Origin: Mesodorylaimus sp. YZB2_4
Taxonomy: Eukaryota; Nematoda; Enoplea; Dorylaimida; Dorylaimidae
NCBI GenBank assembly: GCA_030248295.1
Contig: JASANH010000123.1
Coordinates: forward strand, 186,001 to 250,000
Direction of reading: 5' to 3'
Length of the DNA stretch: 64,000 nt
Shown here: positions 1 to 10,786 of the stretch, in pieces
How the letters are laid out: each line of letters begins with the position of its first letter
How positions within the stretch are numbered: position 1 is the first letter of the stretch
Notes under the pieces: generated by a model
What the model was told of the DNA's origin: nothing
The model's database searches: none
Seen by the model: the letters and a program-made list of their open reading frames with translations, nothing else
Made by a program: the position numbers and the translations under genes

Positions 1-37
1 CGGGCATAGGCTACTCGATCCCGCCTCTCCTACTCAC

Positions 38-925
38 CGAAGCTCAGAGTTCGCTGACGATGCAAATGTTGCAAGTGGGGCGGCACGAGTTCGACGGGCA
101 ACGTGGCGGGCATGGCGGCCCCCAGTTTGACCATGTCCATCAAATGCATGGCGATACAGAATTCCTCCACCTGAAACAAGGTACACGTCACATTCGGGGG
201 GGGGGGGGGGCGCAAACACACAGAGTCCAACTCACCGTCAATCGCCCATCTTTGTCCAAATCGGAAAAGTTCCAAATTTGTGCCAATATAGGATTAGGTA
301 AACCGGATTGAGTGAAAATATTCCTAGCGTGCGTTCCGGCCAAGAATCCCGTTTTTCCCTTATCGATGGCATTGAATTGTTGGCTATACTTTAATTTGTT
401 GGCTTGGTTCATAGACCAGTCCACTTTGCCCCCGCCCGTTCGAGGTACCGTCAGCGGCGAGGGCGCGCCCCCCGCGGGCGCTGGTTGGGGTCCCGCCGGG
501 GGGACACCTGCGGGGGGCACCATGCCCATCATAACAGGCTGCGGGCCCCACGCGCTGGCGGCCGCGGGCGGTGGCGCGTTGCTGACGAAACCGACCGTGC
601 CAAACACGCTCGCAACCGGCTCCGGATCCGATTTCAAACTGTCGGGCAGTGTCGGCGGGATAGAAAAACCTTGCAATTTCTTCTGTATCAAATGCATGGC
701 GATCGAAAATTCTCGTCGATCCATTTTCCCATCCTTGTTTAAATCGGCCAAATTCCATATTTGAGCTAATACGGCCGACGGCAGCCCAGATTGCAAGAAG
801 AAACCGCGCGCTTGATCGCCCGTTATGAAACCATTGACTGGTTTCAATGTGTAAAATTGTTCGTCGTGTTTCGAACGCTCTTCGCCGCTTATTTTCCAAA
901 TATTCGGCCCGCCGAGACTCCCCAT
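38..925 (-). CDS. Intersectin-like endocytic scaffold, 5' end (two EH domains)
   Basis: N-terminal part of an intersectin. Intersectins are scaffolds at clathrin-coated pits whose EH domains bind NPF-motif proteins such as epsin. Exon 1 runs 925 to 236 and exon 2 170 to 38; the gene continues beyond the left edge after a further donor site. The protein opens MGSLGGPNIWKISGEERSKH, close to the intersectin N terminus, and the first EH domain has the calcium-loop-like DLNKDGKMDRREF and the AMHLIQKKLQG helix. A proline- and alanine-rich linker follows, then a second EH domain (DLDKDGRLTVEEF across the intron). SH3, GEF and C2 regions would lie outside the window. The intron between the EH exons carries a 15-G run. 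The start is the first ATG of the open exon; an AG about 10 nt upstream could be a trans- or cis-splice acceptor. Identity is firm; completeness cannot be judged. Confidence 0.88.
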
Positions 926-1030
926 TTTTCGTTAAACTGAGCAAATCGACGGGACGAAACGAGAAATCGAAATAGTCTATTTGAACGAATCGATCGTTTA
1001 ATCACCGGCACCAAAAAAATTTGAGGAAAA

Positions 1031-1541
1031 CTAATATTTCAAGCCGATAAGTTTATCCACCGAATCGTATTTCCAATCGTCTTTCTCCAATTCGCTCAAC
1101 TGCTGACGCAAATCGGTCAATCGCTGTTGATGCAAGTCTAAAGTCACATTCTGAATGAATCACCCATCCTTTTCCCCAGGAATCCAAAGAGAAGACACGA
1201 CCACAAATTCTGCTTCCTTATATTTGAGAACATTTAGTGTCTAACCCTCCCAAATGCAAAATAATCTTGCCACTCACCTTTCAAAGTATTAGAACGATGA
1301 AATTCGCAATCGCCTTGAATTTGAACCTTCAATAAAATAGCTTCGGTTTCGTCTGAAACAAAAAATTTCGGTCAGAAATAAAAGGCAGAAGAGTGCGGTC
1401 TTTTGGAAATCCTAGTTTAAGAGACAGAATCGATCCCAAACCGTGCACAGTTCACTGACCTTGCTCACCAGCGCGTTGAAGTGTTTCACCAGGCGAGCGA
1501 ATTATCGCTTTGACCAACGCGGCCGTGCGAGGATCCTCCAT
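1031..1541 (-). CDS. Small 84-residue coiled-coil protein (unrecognised)
   Basis: Three-exon model: 1541-1469, 1352-1278, 1137-1031, all with GT-AG borders. The exons sum to 255 nt, giving 84 residues plus a TAG stop. It begins MEDPRTAALVKAIIRSPGET and ends KYDSVDKLIGLKY. The middle and C-terminal parts (DLHQQRLTDLRQQLSELEKD) have heptad-like leucine spacing and should form a coiled coil. I do not recognise the family and assign no function. The coding phase survives both introns only with the acceptor at 1138-1139, which supports the model. Its stop lies about 105 nt upstream of the intersectin start on the same strand, so the two may be co-transcribed, as in nematode operons; that is inference. 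An upstream exon cannot be excluded because the reading frame stays open for some distance before the chosen ATG. Confidence 0.55.
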
Positions 1542-2705
1542 AAAAGCCGATCGGATTCGAGGGCCTCGATTCTCGCACGTTCGATGAACTTGTCAGAAAA
1601 ACAGATACCCACAAATTTCGATTACCGCCGTCTCCTTCTCCTTCGGGACACGAAATGCCGATTTATTTCTGCCAAGCGAGCATTACGGCGCAATGCTGCT
1701 TGGTAAAATTAAGTTTCAGGTAAACAAAATTCTTAAAAATTTTTCTGTGTGACATTTTTCTTATTGTTATTTTCTGTTTACAGGCAAAAATTCATCGCAA
1801 TCTTTTTTTTAAAAAGGATATTTTAAATCTTATTACAATTTTTAAATTATTCTGAATCTCATTTATGAAGCAGAAGGCGGGAGAATTTTGTGCGGAAAAG
1901 ATCATTTTATGAATTTGAGGCGGGTAGAAGATTTCGAAAAATTTTCTTTGTTCTGTGAGCAACAGCTTGCGAGAAACGCAATATTCGGTATAAATTACAA
2001 GTTTACATCAAATTCTTTCAACTTCGATCAAAAAATTTTATCCGTCATCGAAAACCTTTTTAATCAACATCGGCACCTACTCTGCCGTAGATAGGTACAG
2101 TACTCTACTTTCCTTCGTGCAGGTATGTTTAATAGTTTTGTGCTGTTTCTGCGATATTCCTACTGTTGAACTTGTTTTTCTTAGTTTGTCCAAACCATGT
2201 CAGTTTGATAGTCCAGGATGTGTAGTCATGCTTGTGCTGGCCGCAGAGTATGTAGTGCCACTACTACAGGAAGGCGAGGTTATTTCTGGTCGTGTACCGT
2301 GTAAATCTCCGCTTGAGGACTGCTAGCTAGTCATTCAGACAACGTGCCGGGTGCAAGACGTGCGCGATGGCTCATTGTCGGTCGGCTAAAACAGCCGGTC
2401 ATAATGAGGGGATGTTTGCTGGCAGAGGGCAGCAAACTCGGGCACCGCCCCCACCTAATCGGAGCCTGTGGTAAGAACTGTACTATTTAAAGAAAATCTT
2501 ATTAGCCGATGGGTGTGCCCTTTGTCATCTTGCTTAGTTTTTGTCGGGACGCATTGTCACGAGTAATAACGTGCAGGCGGGCAACTTGTCCCCGTCCGCT
2601 GGTGGGCGGGAATCCTCGTCTTAATTGACCACGCGTCCTCCTCGGCTCTTACAGCACCATATTCACGTTTCTTTGTTTTCAGGCGATTGGGTTCTCTCGC
2701 GAACC
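1542..2705. other. Intergenic region between the small gene and the BAZ1-like gene
   Basis: Divergent spacer of about 1.2 kb. A 68-codon open frame at 1888-2094 on the plus strand has no recognisable domain and I do not annotate it. The right end holds an acceptor-like TTTTCAG at 2676-2682, just before the BAZ1-like start codon, indicating a 5' UTR intron or a trans-splice site. I see no RNA gene or mobile element here. Confidence 0.5.
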
Positions 2706-5700
2706 ATGCCCGTATTAGGCAACAAGGTATTCAAACTCAACGACGGGATGAACATTGACGACGATGACGAGGACGAAAAACAACCGTTGGCTGTCGTAAA
2801 ACAAAAATATTCTCAATCCAATTCGTCATCGCCAACTAAATCGAGCACGGAGACGACGCCCGATGCTTCGAAAAGGACTCCGCGAGCCGTCATCGCCCGA
2901 CCGCCGACCAGTCATGGAGCAAAGAAAAAGAAATCAACGCCCGCACCTAGGAATAATAAAAAATTACCAGTTGTTATCATCGACGATAGCTCGTCGGACG
3001 ATGAAGTAGTTTTGTCCGAAATTGCCACACCGAAGAAATCGAAAACGTCGCCGATGAAGACGCCGTCGAAAAAAGTGAGTAATCCTCAATTTTTTGATGA
3101 AATTTTCATGCGGTCTTCCCATTTTAGAGCAACGGTGTATCGCTAGCCACCAAAAGTCCGAAGAATAAAACCCCCAACAAAACTCGGGCATCAAATTCGC
3201 CCCGAAATCCATTTGCCAGCCCGAATACAATGCGACAAAAACGATTTCAAGCATTTTGCAACAAGTTAAATTCGATCTGTCTTTTTTCCCAATTTCTTAT
3301 CACATTTTTTCAGATTACAAAAATTATGGGATGGTAAATCGAAATCATCGACTCCGAAATCGAAAAAAGAATACAATTCTTATGTGCACATTGTGGTGAC
3401 TTCGTTGCAAAAAAGCGAAATCGAACGGATACCAAATTTGGAAATGCGAGCCGATGTTTTGAAACGTTACGAGACTCATATGGATAGAAAGAAAATGTAA
3501 GTTGGGGGCCCGTTTGCTTCTGTTTCTTCATCACCTCGCCATGCCCTACGCGAACGAGAGCCCACCGCAAGGTGGTCGATTCAGAAAAAAACGATGTATG
3601 TGGATCATTTGCATAAATCCACAAATTTAGGACTCAATTTTTCAAGCGTTCTCAATGATTTTACAGGCAAAGCATGACGGAAGAAGAGCGTAATCAATAT
3701 CTCAAGGAAAAATCGGCGGCTCAAAGGCAGCAGCAAAAGGAAAAAGAAAAAAACGAAAGAAAGGTAAGAAATTTGGAATTTAAGAGAATTCGATAGAAAG
3801 AAGGTTTTTGTTTTAGCGTTTCGAAGATACGAGCATTGATTTGAAGCAATTGCAACCATTGCCGAGGCCAATTGTAGTGCCCGATGGTTTGCAAGAATGC
3901 AATTACGGCGATGTGCTGATGGTCATCAGTTTTTTACGTTCCTATTCCGCCTTGCTCACGCCGAAAGAAGACGTTCGTCTGGTGCCAGGTTAGTTGTGCA
4001 ATTTCGGATGGGAATGAGTCAATCTAGCTGCGGACTCGTTCATTTCAGAGGAACTTGTGGCTGCACTCGTCGATTGCGAGAAGGGCTATCCGTATTTGGC
4101 CAAAGTTCTTCTTATTCTTCTGCACACTCTGATTCACGACGAGGAGGCGTCGGTAAAAGTGGACTCGGGTCGAGGATTGTGCCGACTGGTTTATGAGTCT
4201 TTTTTCAGTTTCGCAAGGAGATGGGCGTTCGATTGAGCGATTTGGAATTGAATTCGTCGACTGTGGGCGAATTGGTTCGTTTGTGTTTACGAAAGCAACA
4301 CGAGGCGGAAGAGGAGGAGGACGGGGACGAGGAATCGTCGAGATCGTCGTACGAGTCCAGTGTTTTGGAGGCTATTGTAAGTCTGGGCATTGACTGAGTG
4401 GGGCTCCCTAAATGACGGCAATTCTATTACAGGATGAAGACATTTTGGAGGAGATCTCAGGTGTCGATTTCGTTGATCTCTCGCCTGCCAAGAAGCTAAA
4501 AGTGCTGGTAGCTCTGTGCGATCGCCTATTATCGTCGGTGGCTGTCGAAAATTATCTAATCGATATTCAACAACAACACGCGGATGCTGTGTAAGTGGCT
4601 CGAGGTTCATTTTTGCAACGAGATGTAGGGGTGATATTTTCAGGACCGAACGAAACGCGGCTGGTCAAGACTACAACAAGTTGACCAAAGAGAACAAGCA
4701 AGAACACGAATCGAAACCGGCCTCGCCCGCGCCGCCACCTGCTTCGGGCCCGGATGAAGCGAGTGCGGAGGAGGGGGAGGATATCGCCAGCAAAGTCAAG
4801 CGTCGTCGATTGATGGCCGAAGAAAGGGCCAAAAAGGAGGCGGAGGAACGTGCGGCCGATGAGAAGAGGTATGCGTCCTCAATCGGCTGTTTTCCTGCTG
4901 ATTATTCGTTTTCATGTAGGAAAGAAAAAGAAATGGTAGAATACAAGATTCGTAATCGTTTGGATGTGGCCAACAGGAAATTGGAGGTGACTAGCGAGTT
5001 CTCCTCGTTTTTTGTCTCGGTTTATTCGAGCTTCGTCTTGTTTTCAGGATATTTCGGCATTGAAGAAGGGGATTATGCGGTTGGAACCGTTGGGCACTGA
5101 TCGATTTCATTCCCGCTATTGGTATTTCGGCAAATGGCTTCCGTTCGTGTTTGTTGAAAAAGTGAGTTTGTCACGTTTGGAATAGTTCATTTGGTTGAAA
5201 GTGTCATTTTAGGGATGGACCGCGATTGATGAATCGGATGTGGAGCAAATGGAAATGGAAGGCGAAGCGTTCGTCGAGACGACGTGAGTGGTTTGTCTTG
5301 CTGGAATGGGCCGGTGTAAAATGGAGAGTTTCAGATTTCCAAAACGGGGCCCAAACCAGTGGGCATTCTATGAAAATGCGGATGCTTTGGAGGATTTGAC
5401 GAAATCGTTGTGCGCACGGGGCATTCGAGAATCGAAATTGAAGGAAAGATTGGAGATGTGCGTTGGTGAAATGAGGGCCATGAAGGAGGGCGCGAAGAGG
5501 TGAGAATGACTCGTGTTTTGCGCGAACTTGGTACAAAATGCTTGGTTTTAGCTCGACTGGCTCGTTATCGATCAAGGATTACGCCCCGTTGCCGGAAGAT
5601 TTCGCGAGTAAATTGATGCAGCTGGAGAGTTCGATTCGTATGGGCGGATTGGGAGGCGTGCCCAACTTCGAGGAATGGAAGAAGGGGCTGGATAGTGCCC

Positions 5701-6988
5701 ATGGTCTGGCCGAAATGGTGAGTGGGGGCTTGATTCGGTGAACTGGATTGTTATGGGCATGATTTAAGGGCGAGAAGTTGCTCGAGGTGTGCAGCTACGT
5801 CAGGCCGACCCTGTTGTGCGGTGTGTTGGCGCCGGAGCCGAGCAAACACGAGAATGAGACTCGAGGTATGGGCGGTGCTGTTGGATGCTGTTTGTGCCAA
5901 CTGTGGTTGTCTTCAGATGGCAAGAGCGCAAAGGCGATGGATCGATGGCGCGAGTCGGTGCGTCAGTGCAAGACGTGGAGTCGCCTTCACGTTCTCATGT
6001 CTATGCTACGTTCGTGCATTCGATGGGATCGGTCGGTCGAGCACGCTGTAAGCGGGCATGTGAAGGGGGTCACTCAATCCGTAACATGTGCGTCTCGTTT
6101 TTCAGAAATGTCGTATTTGTCGAAAGAAACAAGACGACGAGTTGGCCTTGGTCTGCGATGGTTGCAATGGTAAGACGGTGTTTGGTTGTTGATGGTCGGG
6201 CGAGGATGTGCTCGTTTTAGACATATATCACACCTATTGCCTTCGCCCGCCCTTGAAGAAACTGCCAGTCGGTGAATGGTTCTGCATGTCTTGCAAGGTG
6301 AGTGCAGTGGGTGCCAGTTGGCAAAGGGCGGACGAAGATAGGTGTTAAACTTTTAGCCAAAACCACCGCCGCGTGCCGCCAAAGGACTGAGACGCGATGC
6401 GTACGTTGACGAGGAGGAGGATGAGGAGAGTCACTCGGGCACGCCTGGACGCGAGAATGGGGTAAGTCGGAGGAGGTTGTGGCCTGGTGGTCTATTAGAG
6501 TGCAGTGTGTTGTAGAATGTGGAACGTAGCGAGAATTGCGTGGTTTGCGGCGAGGGCGAATTCGAAGACCAATCGGACGAGCTTATTGTGTGCGCTGAAT
6601 GTTCGACCTGGTTTCACTTGAACTGCCACACTCCCCCGCTCCGACATCGACCGAGGTATGCAGCAGTGATTGGTCGATCGGGACACGTTTATAACAATCA
6701 TTTACAGGAACGCCTGGCGATGCAATCAGTGCTCTTCCGGTCGAAAGGTTCACTCGACTCGATTGCGCGATAAAATGATGGAACGCGGATGCAATCGAGC
6801 CGATGTGACCAAAGGTGACGGGGCGCATGGCTCTTGTAAGTCATCGGGACAAAGTGGGTGATCGAGTCTGAGAGGGCCTCCTCGTTGTAGCCTCCTCGAA
6901 TCTGTACAACAGCGATTTGTTCGACGACGAGGCGAGCAGTGCGGACAGCGGATCGGTCAGCAGCGAACGACGCGGCAAACGCTCGTGA
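2706..6988 (+). CDS. BAZ1-type (WSTF/ACF1-like) chromatin remodelling subunit with DDT, WHIM and two PHD fingers
   Basis: ISWI-associated accessory subunit, nuclear, of the BAZ1A/BAZ1B family. It starts MPVLGNKVFKLNDG, reminiscent of the BAZ1 N terminus, then an acidic and basic low-complexity stretch. Downstream come the MSMTEEERNQYLKEK helix, a lysine-rich segment, and a DDT domain (YGDVLMVISFLRSYSALL, about 3907-4390). WHIM motifs follow, with LGTDRFHSRYWYF around 5090-5130 and GIRESKLKERLE around 5420-5460. Two PHD fingers close the protein: CRICRKKQDDELALVCDGC (6109-6299) and CVVCGEGEFEDQSDELIVC (6537-6753). The chain ends in a serine/acidic tail at TGA 6986-6988. More than a dozen short introns interrupt it. 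Odd points: no WAC domain is seen after the start, and no bromodomain follows the PHD fingers, although both are usual in the family. Placement in BAZ1 is confident; the choice between BAZ1A and BAZ1B is not settled (WHIM wording is nearer BAZ1B, two PHD fingers are nearer BAZ1A). Confidence 0.85.
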
Positions 6989-7296
6989 ACAACACGTCCC
7001 GACGGGCGCAAACCCTTTTCGTGGCGTACCAATGTAATTTCGTCTTGTTTTCTACGTTTTTCTGGACTTGTGTTTTCTTTACGCTTTCCGGTCTCGTGGT
7101 AGTAAATGAGGAGAGCATTGATGAGTAAACTCGTGTTGTGTCGGCCCGTGGTGATGCTGGGGTGACGGTGCTGTAGTCCGCTATTTGTTGTCCTCGTTGC
7201 TGGGTGACTCACTCGATGACGAGTCGCCTCGTCACTGCGCGACAGGGAGGTTATATAGGCTGGCGGGGGGACTGCTCTCGTGCATTTCAGGTGGAC

Positions 7297-8581
7297 ATGG
7301 CTCGGACGGCGCACAAGGACGAGGAGTACATGCGGGAGGTGGTGGACGAGGAGTCGGTGGTCGACGAGCAGGCCACCCGCATCGCCCATCTCATTGGTCA
7401 GGCCAAGCATTTCGTGGTGTTCACGGGGGCTGGTGTGAGCACGTCGGCGGGCATCCCGGACTTTCGGGGTCCGCAGGGGGTGTGGACACTGAGGGCCCAG
7501 GGGAAGGCCCCTCCCGGCGGGGTCTCGTCGATCAAAGCATCGCCGACGAGGGGGCACATGGCCCTGGTAGCCCTGGAGAGGGCGGGCTACCTCAAGTACC
7601 TCATCTCGCAGAACACGGACGGCCTGCACAGAAGGAGTGGATTCCCCAGCCTCAAGTTGGCCGAACTGCACGGCAACACCAACTTGGAGACGTGCGACAA
7701 GTGCGGCAAAGAGTACTTTAGAGATTTCAGTTGCCGAGCCAGAGGAGGTGGTGTGCACGAGCACTTGACTGGTGAGTAGGGGAGGCCACTTCCCATTCGG
7801 TCATCACAGATGCCCTTTGCAGGCCGCAAGTGCACGTGCGGAGGACGACTGAAGGACTCGATCATCAACTTCAACGAGGACCTGCCCGACGGACCGCTCG
7901 AGGCCGGATTCGAGAATGCCAAGAAAGCCGACGTGATGCTGGTGCTGGGCAGCTCGCTGACCGTGACACCAGCCGCGCTGATGCCCCGACGGACGGCGGA
8001 GAGGGGCGGCCAGCTGATCATATGCAACCTGCAGAAGACGCCCTTGGATGGACTGGCCGCTATCAGGTAGGCCCTCGGGCTGGGGGGCACTCATCCAACA
8101 CTGACCCCGTGTCTCCAGGTCCCACGCCCGCACCGACGACCTGATGACTCGAGTGGCGGCCAAACTGGGCGTGCCCATTCCCGAGTGGAGACTGCAACGA
8201 CAAGTGCGGGTCACTGTCGATCGATCGGGCATGGTCGAGGTGGCTGGGGTGGAGCCCGATGGAACACCAGCCTCCATATTCGCCGGGGTCGAGGTAAGAG
8301 GTACCCCCCCCCCCCCCCCCAACATGACTTCGCCATGCCCGTTTCAGATTCGAGTGCCCTCGTTGAACGTGGATCAAAGACTGACCGAGGAGCCGTTCGT
8401 GTGTCGACTGCCAGTGGCCAGTTCTGCTGGCGGGTTGAGTGGCACGCTCGTGCTCCACTTCTATGGTCACTACAACGAGCCCCCTCTGGCCCTGCCCTGC
8501 CAGTTCCATGCGGGCACCAGCCAGTCTTATCGACTCTGGTTCAACCCGCGGACGGGAGAGTGGCAGTGCGAGAAGATGTGA
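7297..8581 (+). CDS. Class IV sirtuin (SIRT6/SIRT7-like NAD-dependent deacylase)
   Basis: NAD+-dependent protein deacylase, probably nuclear and acting on histones. Exons 7297-7771, 7823-8066, 8119-8293 and 8348-8581 sum to 375 residues. The Rossmann NAD site VVFTGAGVSTSAGIPDFRGP is intact, as are SQNTDGLHRRSG (NAD ribose contacts) and the catalytic histidine in LAELHGN. The zinc site is CDKC plus CTCGG, separated by a loop with RARGGGVHEHLTGRKC. LGSSLTVTPA and CNLQKTPLD complete the core. GVWTL after the FRGP motif and the short zinc loop fit class IV rather than class I. About 120 residues beyond the core (from LGVPIPEW) form a C-terminal extension ending in TGEWQCEKM that I cannot assign. 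The start follows a TTTCAG at 7285-7290. It lies 308 nt downstream of the BAZ1-like gene on the same strand. Intron 3 holds a 17-C run. Confidence 0.9.
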
Positions 8582-9247
8582 CCTGGTCGGTGTGCCTTTT
8601 CTGCTGGTTGTCAGTAAAATATCATTGCACCGTGTTCCCTCGCCTGTGCTTGCAATCCACGGCCGTCCTACAGTCTGTGCCATACCTCGACTGTTACAGT
8701 TGTCGGTCTGTTTGTCGACTGTTCCACGCCCATGCACGGGCTCTGCCTTTGCTCTCTGCACCCAGATCGGGTGGCAGCAGACTGGCTGTGCGCTGTGCAC
8801 CCGTGGGGGGGGGGGCAAATACTAGGCCAATGTGGCAGTGCAAGCTGGATGGCGGCCGCCTAGTAGACGAGTAGTCGACAAAGTTTGGGAGACCAGTTTG
8901 CGTAATTTCTCGAAAACTAGTGGAAACCTTGCAGATTTTGAAAATGTCTCCAGTTGATTCCATTTCTTCAAAATATCTTAGCTATTCGTGCCTGCATTGA
9001 ATGTTTTTATGACTTTTCGAAGTCCTTTGCAGAAGATTGTCTTTGTTCGCACTTTGTCGAGCCGGGCTGCGGCTGATAAGAGTGGGTGATAAGGACTGAG
9101 GGCGGGCTGGCATTGCTTTCCGTCCCCGGCTGTGGAGAGGACACTTCTCGCCTTGTGCAACTGATCAGTCGCCTTCGCGGCCTCCAGAAACCCGGGGGGG
9201 GGGATGAGACCATGCATCTCCGATGTAGACTTGTTGGATTGCAGGAG
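8582..9247 (+). other. Spacer between sirtuin and ribokinase genes
   Basis: Sirtuin 3' UTR and upstream region of the first ribokinase. It contains G runs at about 8806-8816 and 9194-9203. No convincing coding sequence is present. The last bases form an acceptor (TTGCAG) immediately before the ribokinase start codon, so that gene has a 5' UTR intron or is trans-spliced. Confidence 0.45.
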
Positions 9248-10645
9248 ATGGTGACGGGCGAGTACGACGTGCTGGTTGTGGGCAGCATTGTGACCGACTT
9301 TGTCAGGTGGGTGCTGTCCACTCCCCCCCCCCCCCCACTTGGACATGCCCCTCGTTGCAGCTACACCCGTCGATTTCCCAATCCGGGCGAGTCGGTGCGT
9401 GGCGACTGGTTCTCGTGCGCGTGTGGTGGCAAGGGGGCCAACCAGGCCGTCATGGCTGGCCGACTGGGCGCCAGGGCGGCCATGGTGGGCAAGGTAGGAC
9501 GCAATCGATCACCAGGCGCACTGGTCACGGCCTCCGTTGCAGGTCGGCAATGACATGTTCGGCAAAGCACACTTGGAGAACTTTGCATCCAACGGGGTCA
9601 ACGTGAGTGGGGAGTGGGGTAGGGGGGCACCGATGACCAGCCTTCTTGCAGGCCGACCACGTGACCACGACCGAGGAGGCCAGGACGGCCACCGCCTCCA
9701 TCACCGTCAACGAGGCTGGTAAGGTGCCGAGCGGTGGCCAAACTTTCCCGTCATTTTCAATTCAAATTTTTAATGGGAAACATGTTTTTTCTTCACTTTT
9801 TACGTTGTTTTCGCCCTTTTAATCTAGGGACCCTACAGCCCCATCCTCAAATGTAATTTACAGGCCAGAACAGCATCGCCGTGGTTCTGGGTGCCAACTT
9901 ACTGCTGACGGCCGACGATGTGCGCCGAGCCGAGCCCATGCTGGCCAAGACCAGGGTGGTCGTGTGCCAACTGGAGACCACCGAGGAGGCCAGTCTGGAG
10001 ACACTGAAACTGGCCAAGAAGCACGGAGGTAGGCCGTCGTGGTGTGCTGTGGACTCGGTGCACTGACCCCCTCTTCAGCCACCACCATATTCAACCCAGC
10101 CCCCGACCCGCCGGGCGGCATATCGAATCCCGAGTTCTACCAGTACACGGACGTGGTGTGCCCGAACGAGCACGAGGTAAGCACTGGCCCAGGCTGGCCC
10201 TGGTCACCGCCCCTCATTCCAGGCCGAGTGCATCATGGGATTCGCCATGCGCACAGACCACGACATCGACCGCGCTCTGGCCCAGTTCCTCGATCGGGGC
10301 GTGAAGGCGGTGGTGATCACGTTGGGCGAGCGCGGGGTGGCCTTCGCCACCACCGACCACAAGACCCCTCGTCGAGTGCAAGTGCCCAGGGTCAAGGCCG
10401 TCGACGTGACTGTGAGTGAACTGGGGGGGGGGGGGATGACCAGCACTGCCATGCCACTGCCATTTCAGGGGGCGGGCGACGCGTTCGTTGGCTCGTTGGC
10501 CTACTTCACGGCCTGCATGCCCCACTTGCCCCTGGAAGACCGCATTAGGAGGGCGTGCCAGATAGCGGCCATCAGCGTGCAGTCGGCGGGCACCCAGGAG
10601 TCGTACCCCCGTCGAGAACACATCCCCGCCGAGATCATGCAGTGA
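9248..10645 (+). CDS. RBKS: Ribokinase, tandem copy 1
   Basis: PfkB-family kinase that phosphorylates D-ribose to ribose 5-phosphate in the cytosol. Eight exons (9248-9306, 9361-9493, 9543-9602, 9652-9718, 9864-10028, 10079-10176, 10223-10411, 10469-10645) give 315 residues, the usual ribokinase length. The substrate-binding GGKGANQA motif (PfkB signature 1), FNPAPDPP, CPNEHEAE and the catalytic anion-hole motif [10 protein letters not shown] (signature 2, catalytic Asp) are all present. An intron splits signature 2 between DVT and GAGD. The gene sits 142 nt upstream of a second ribokinase with the same exon lengths. Intron 1 has a 14-C run and intron 7 a 13-G run. The start ATG directly follows a TTGCAG acceptor. 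Confidence 0.93.
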
Positions 10646-10786
10646 TGATGATTCAGTGACAGTGTCCCCAGTAAAAGTGCCCTGCAGTGTGCCCGTCTCA
10701 CTTGACCCTTCTCAGCGTCCCCGACGCGTGTCCCTGCTGGCCTGGGTCTGCTCGTCCCCTCCATCTCCCCTTTGACAGGCCACGCC

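Noticed and set aside
188-764. Plus-strand open frames at 60-311, 312-764 and 404-742
   Set aside because: They are complements of the intersectin EH exons, which carry clear domain motifs and splice sites.
6987-7296. Bromodomain-coding exons after the BAZ1-like PHD fingers
   Set aside because: The frame stops at 6986-6988 and the short spacer to the sirtuin gene contains no bromodomain-like sequence.
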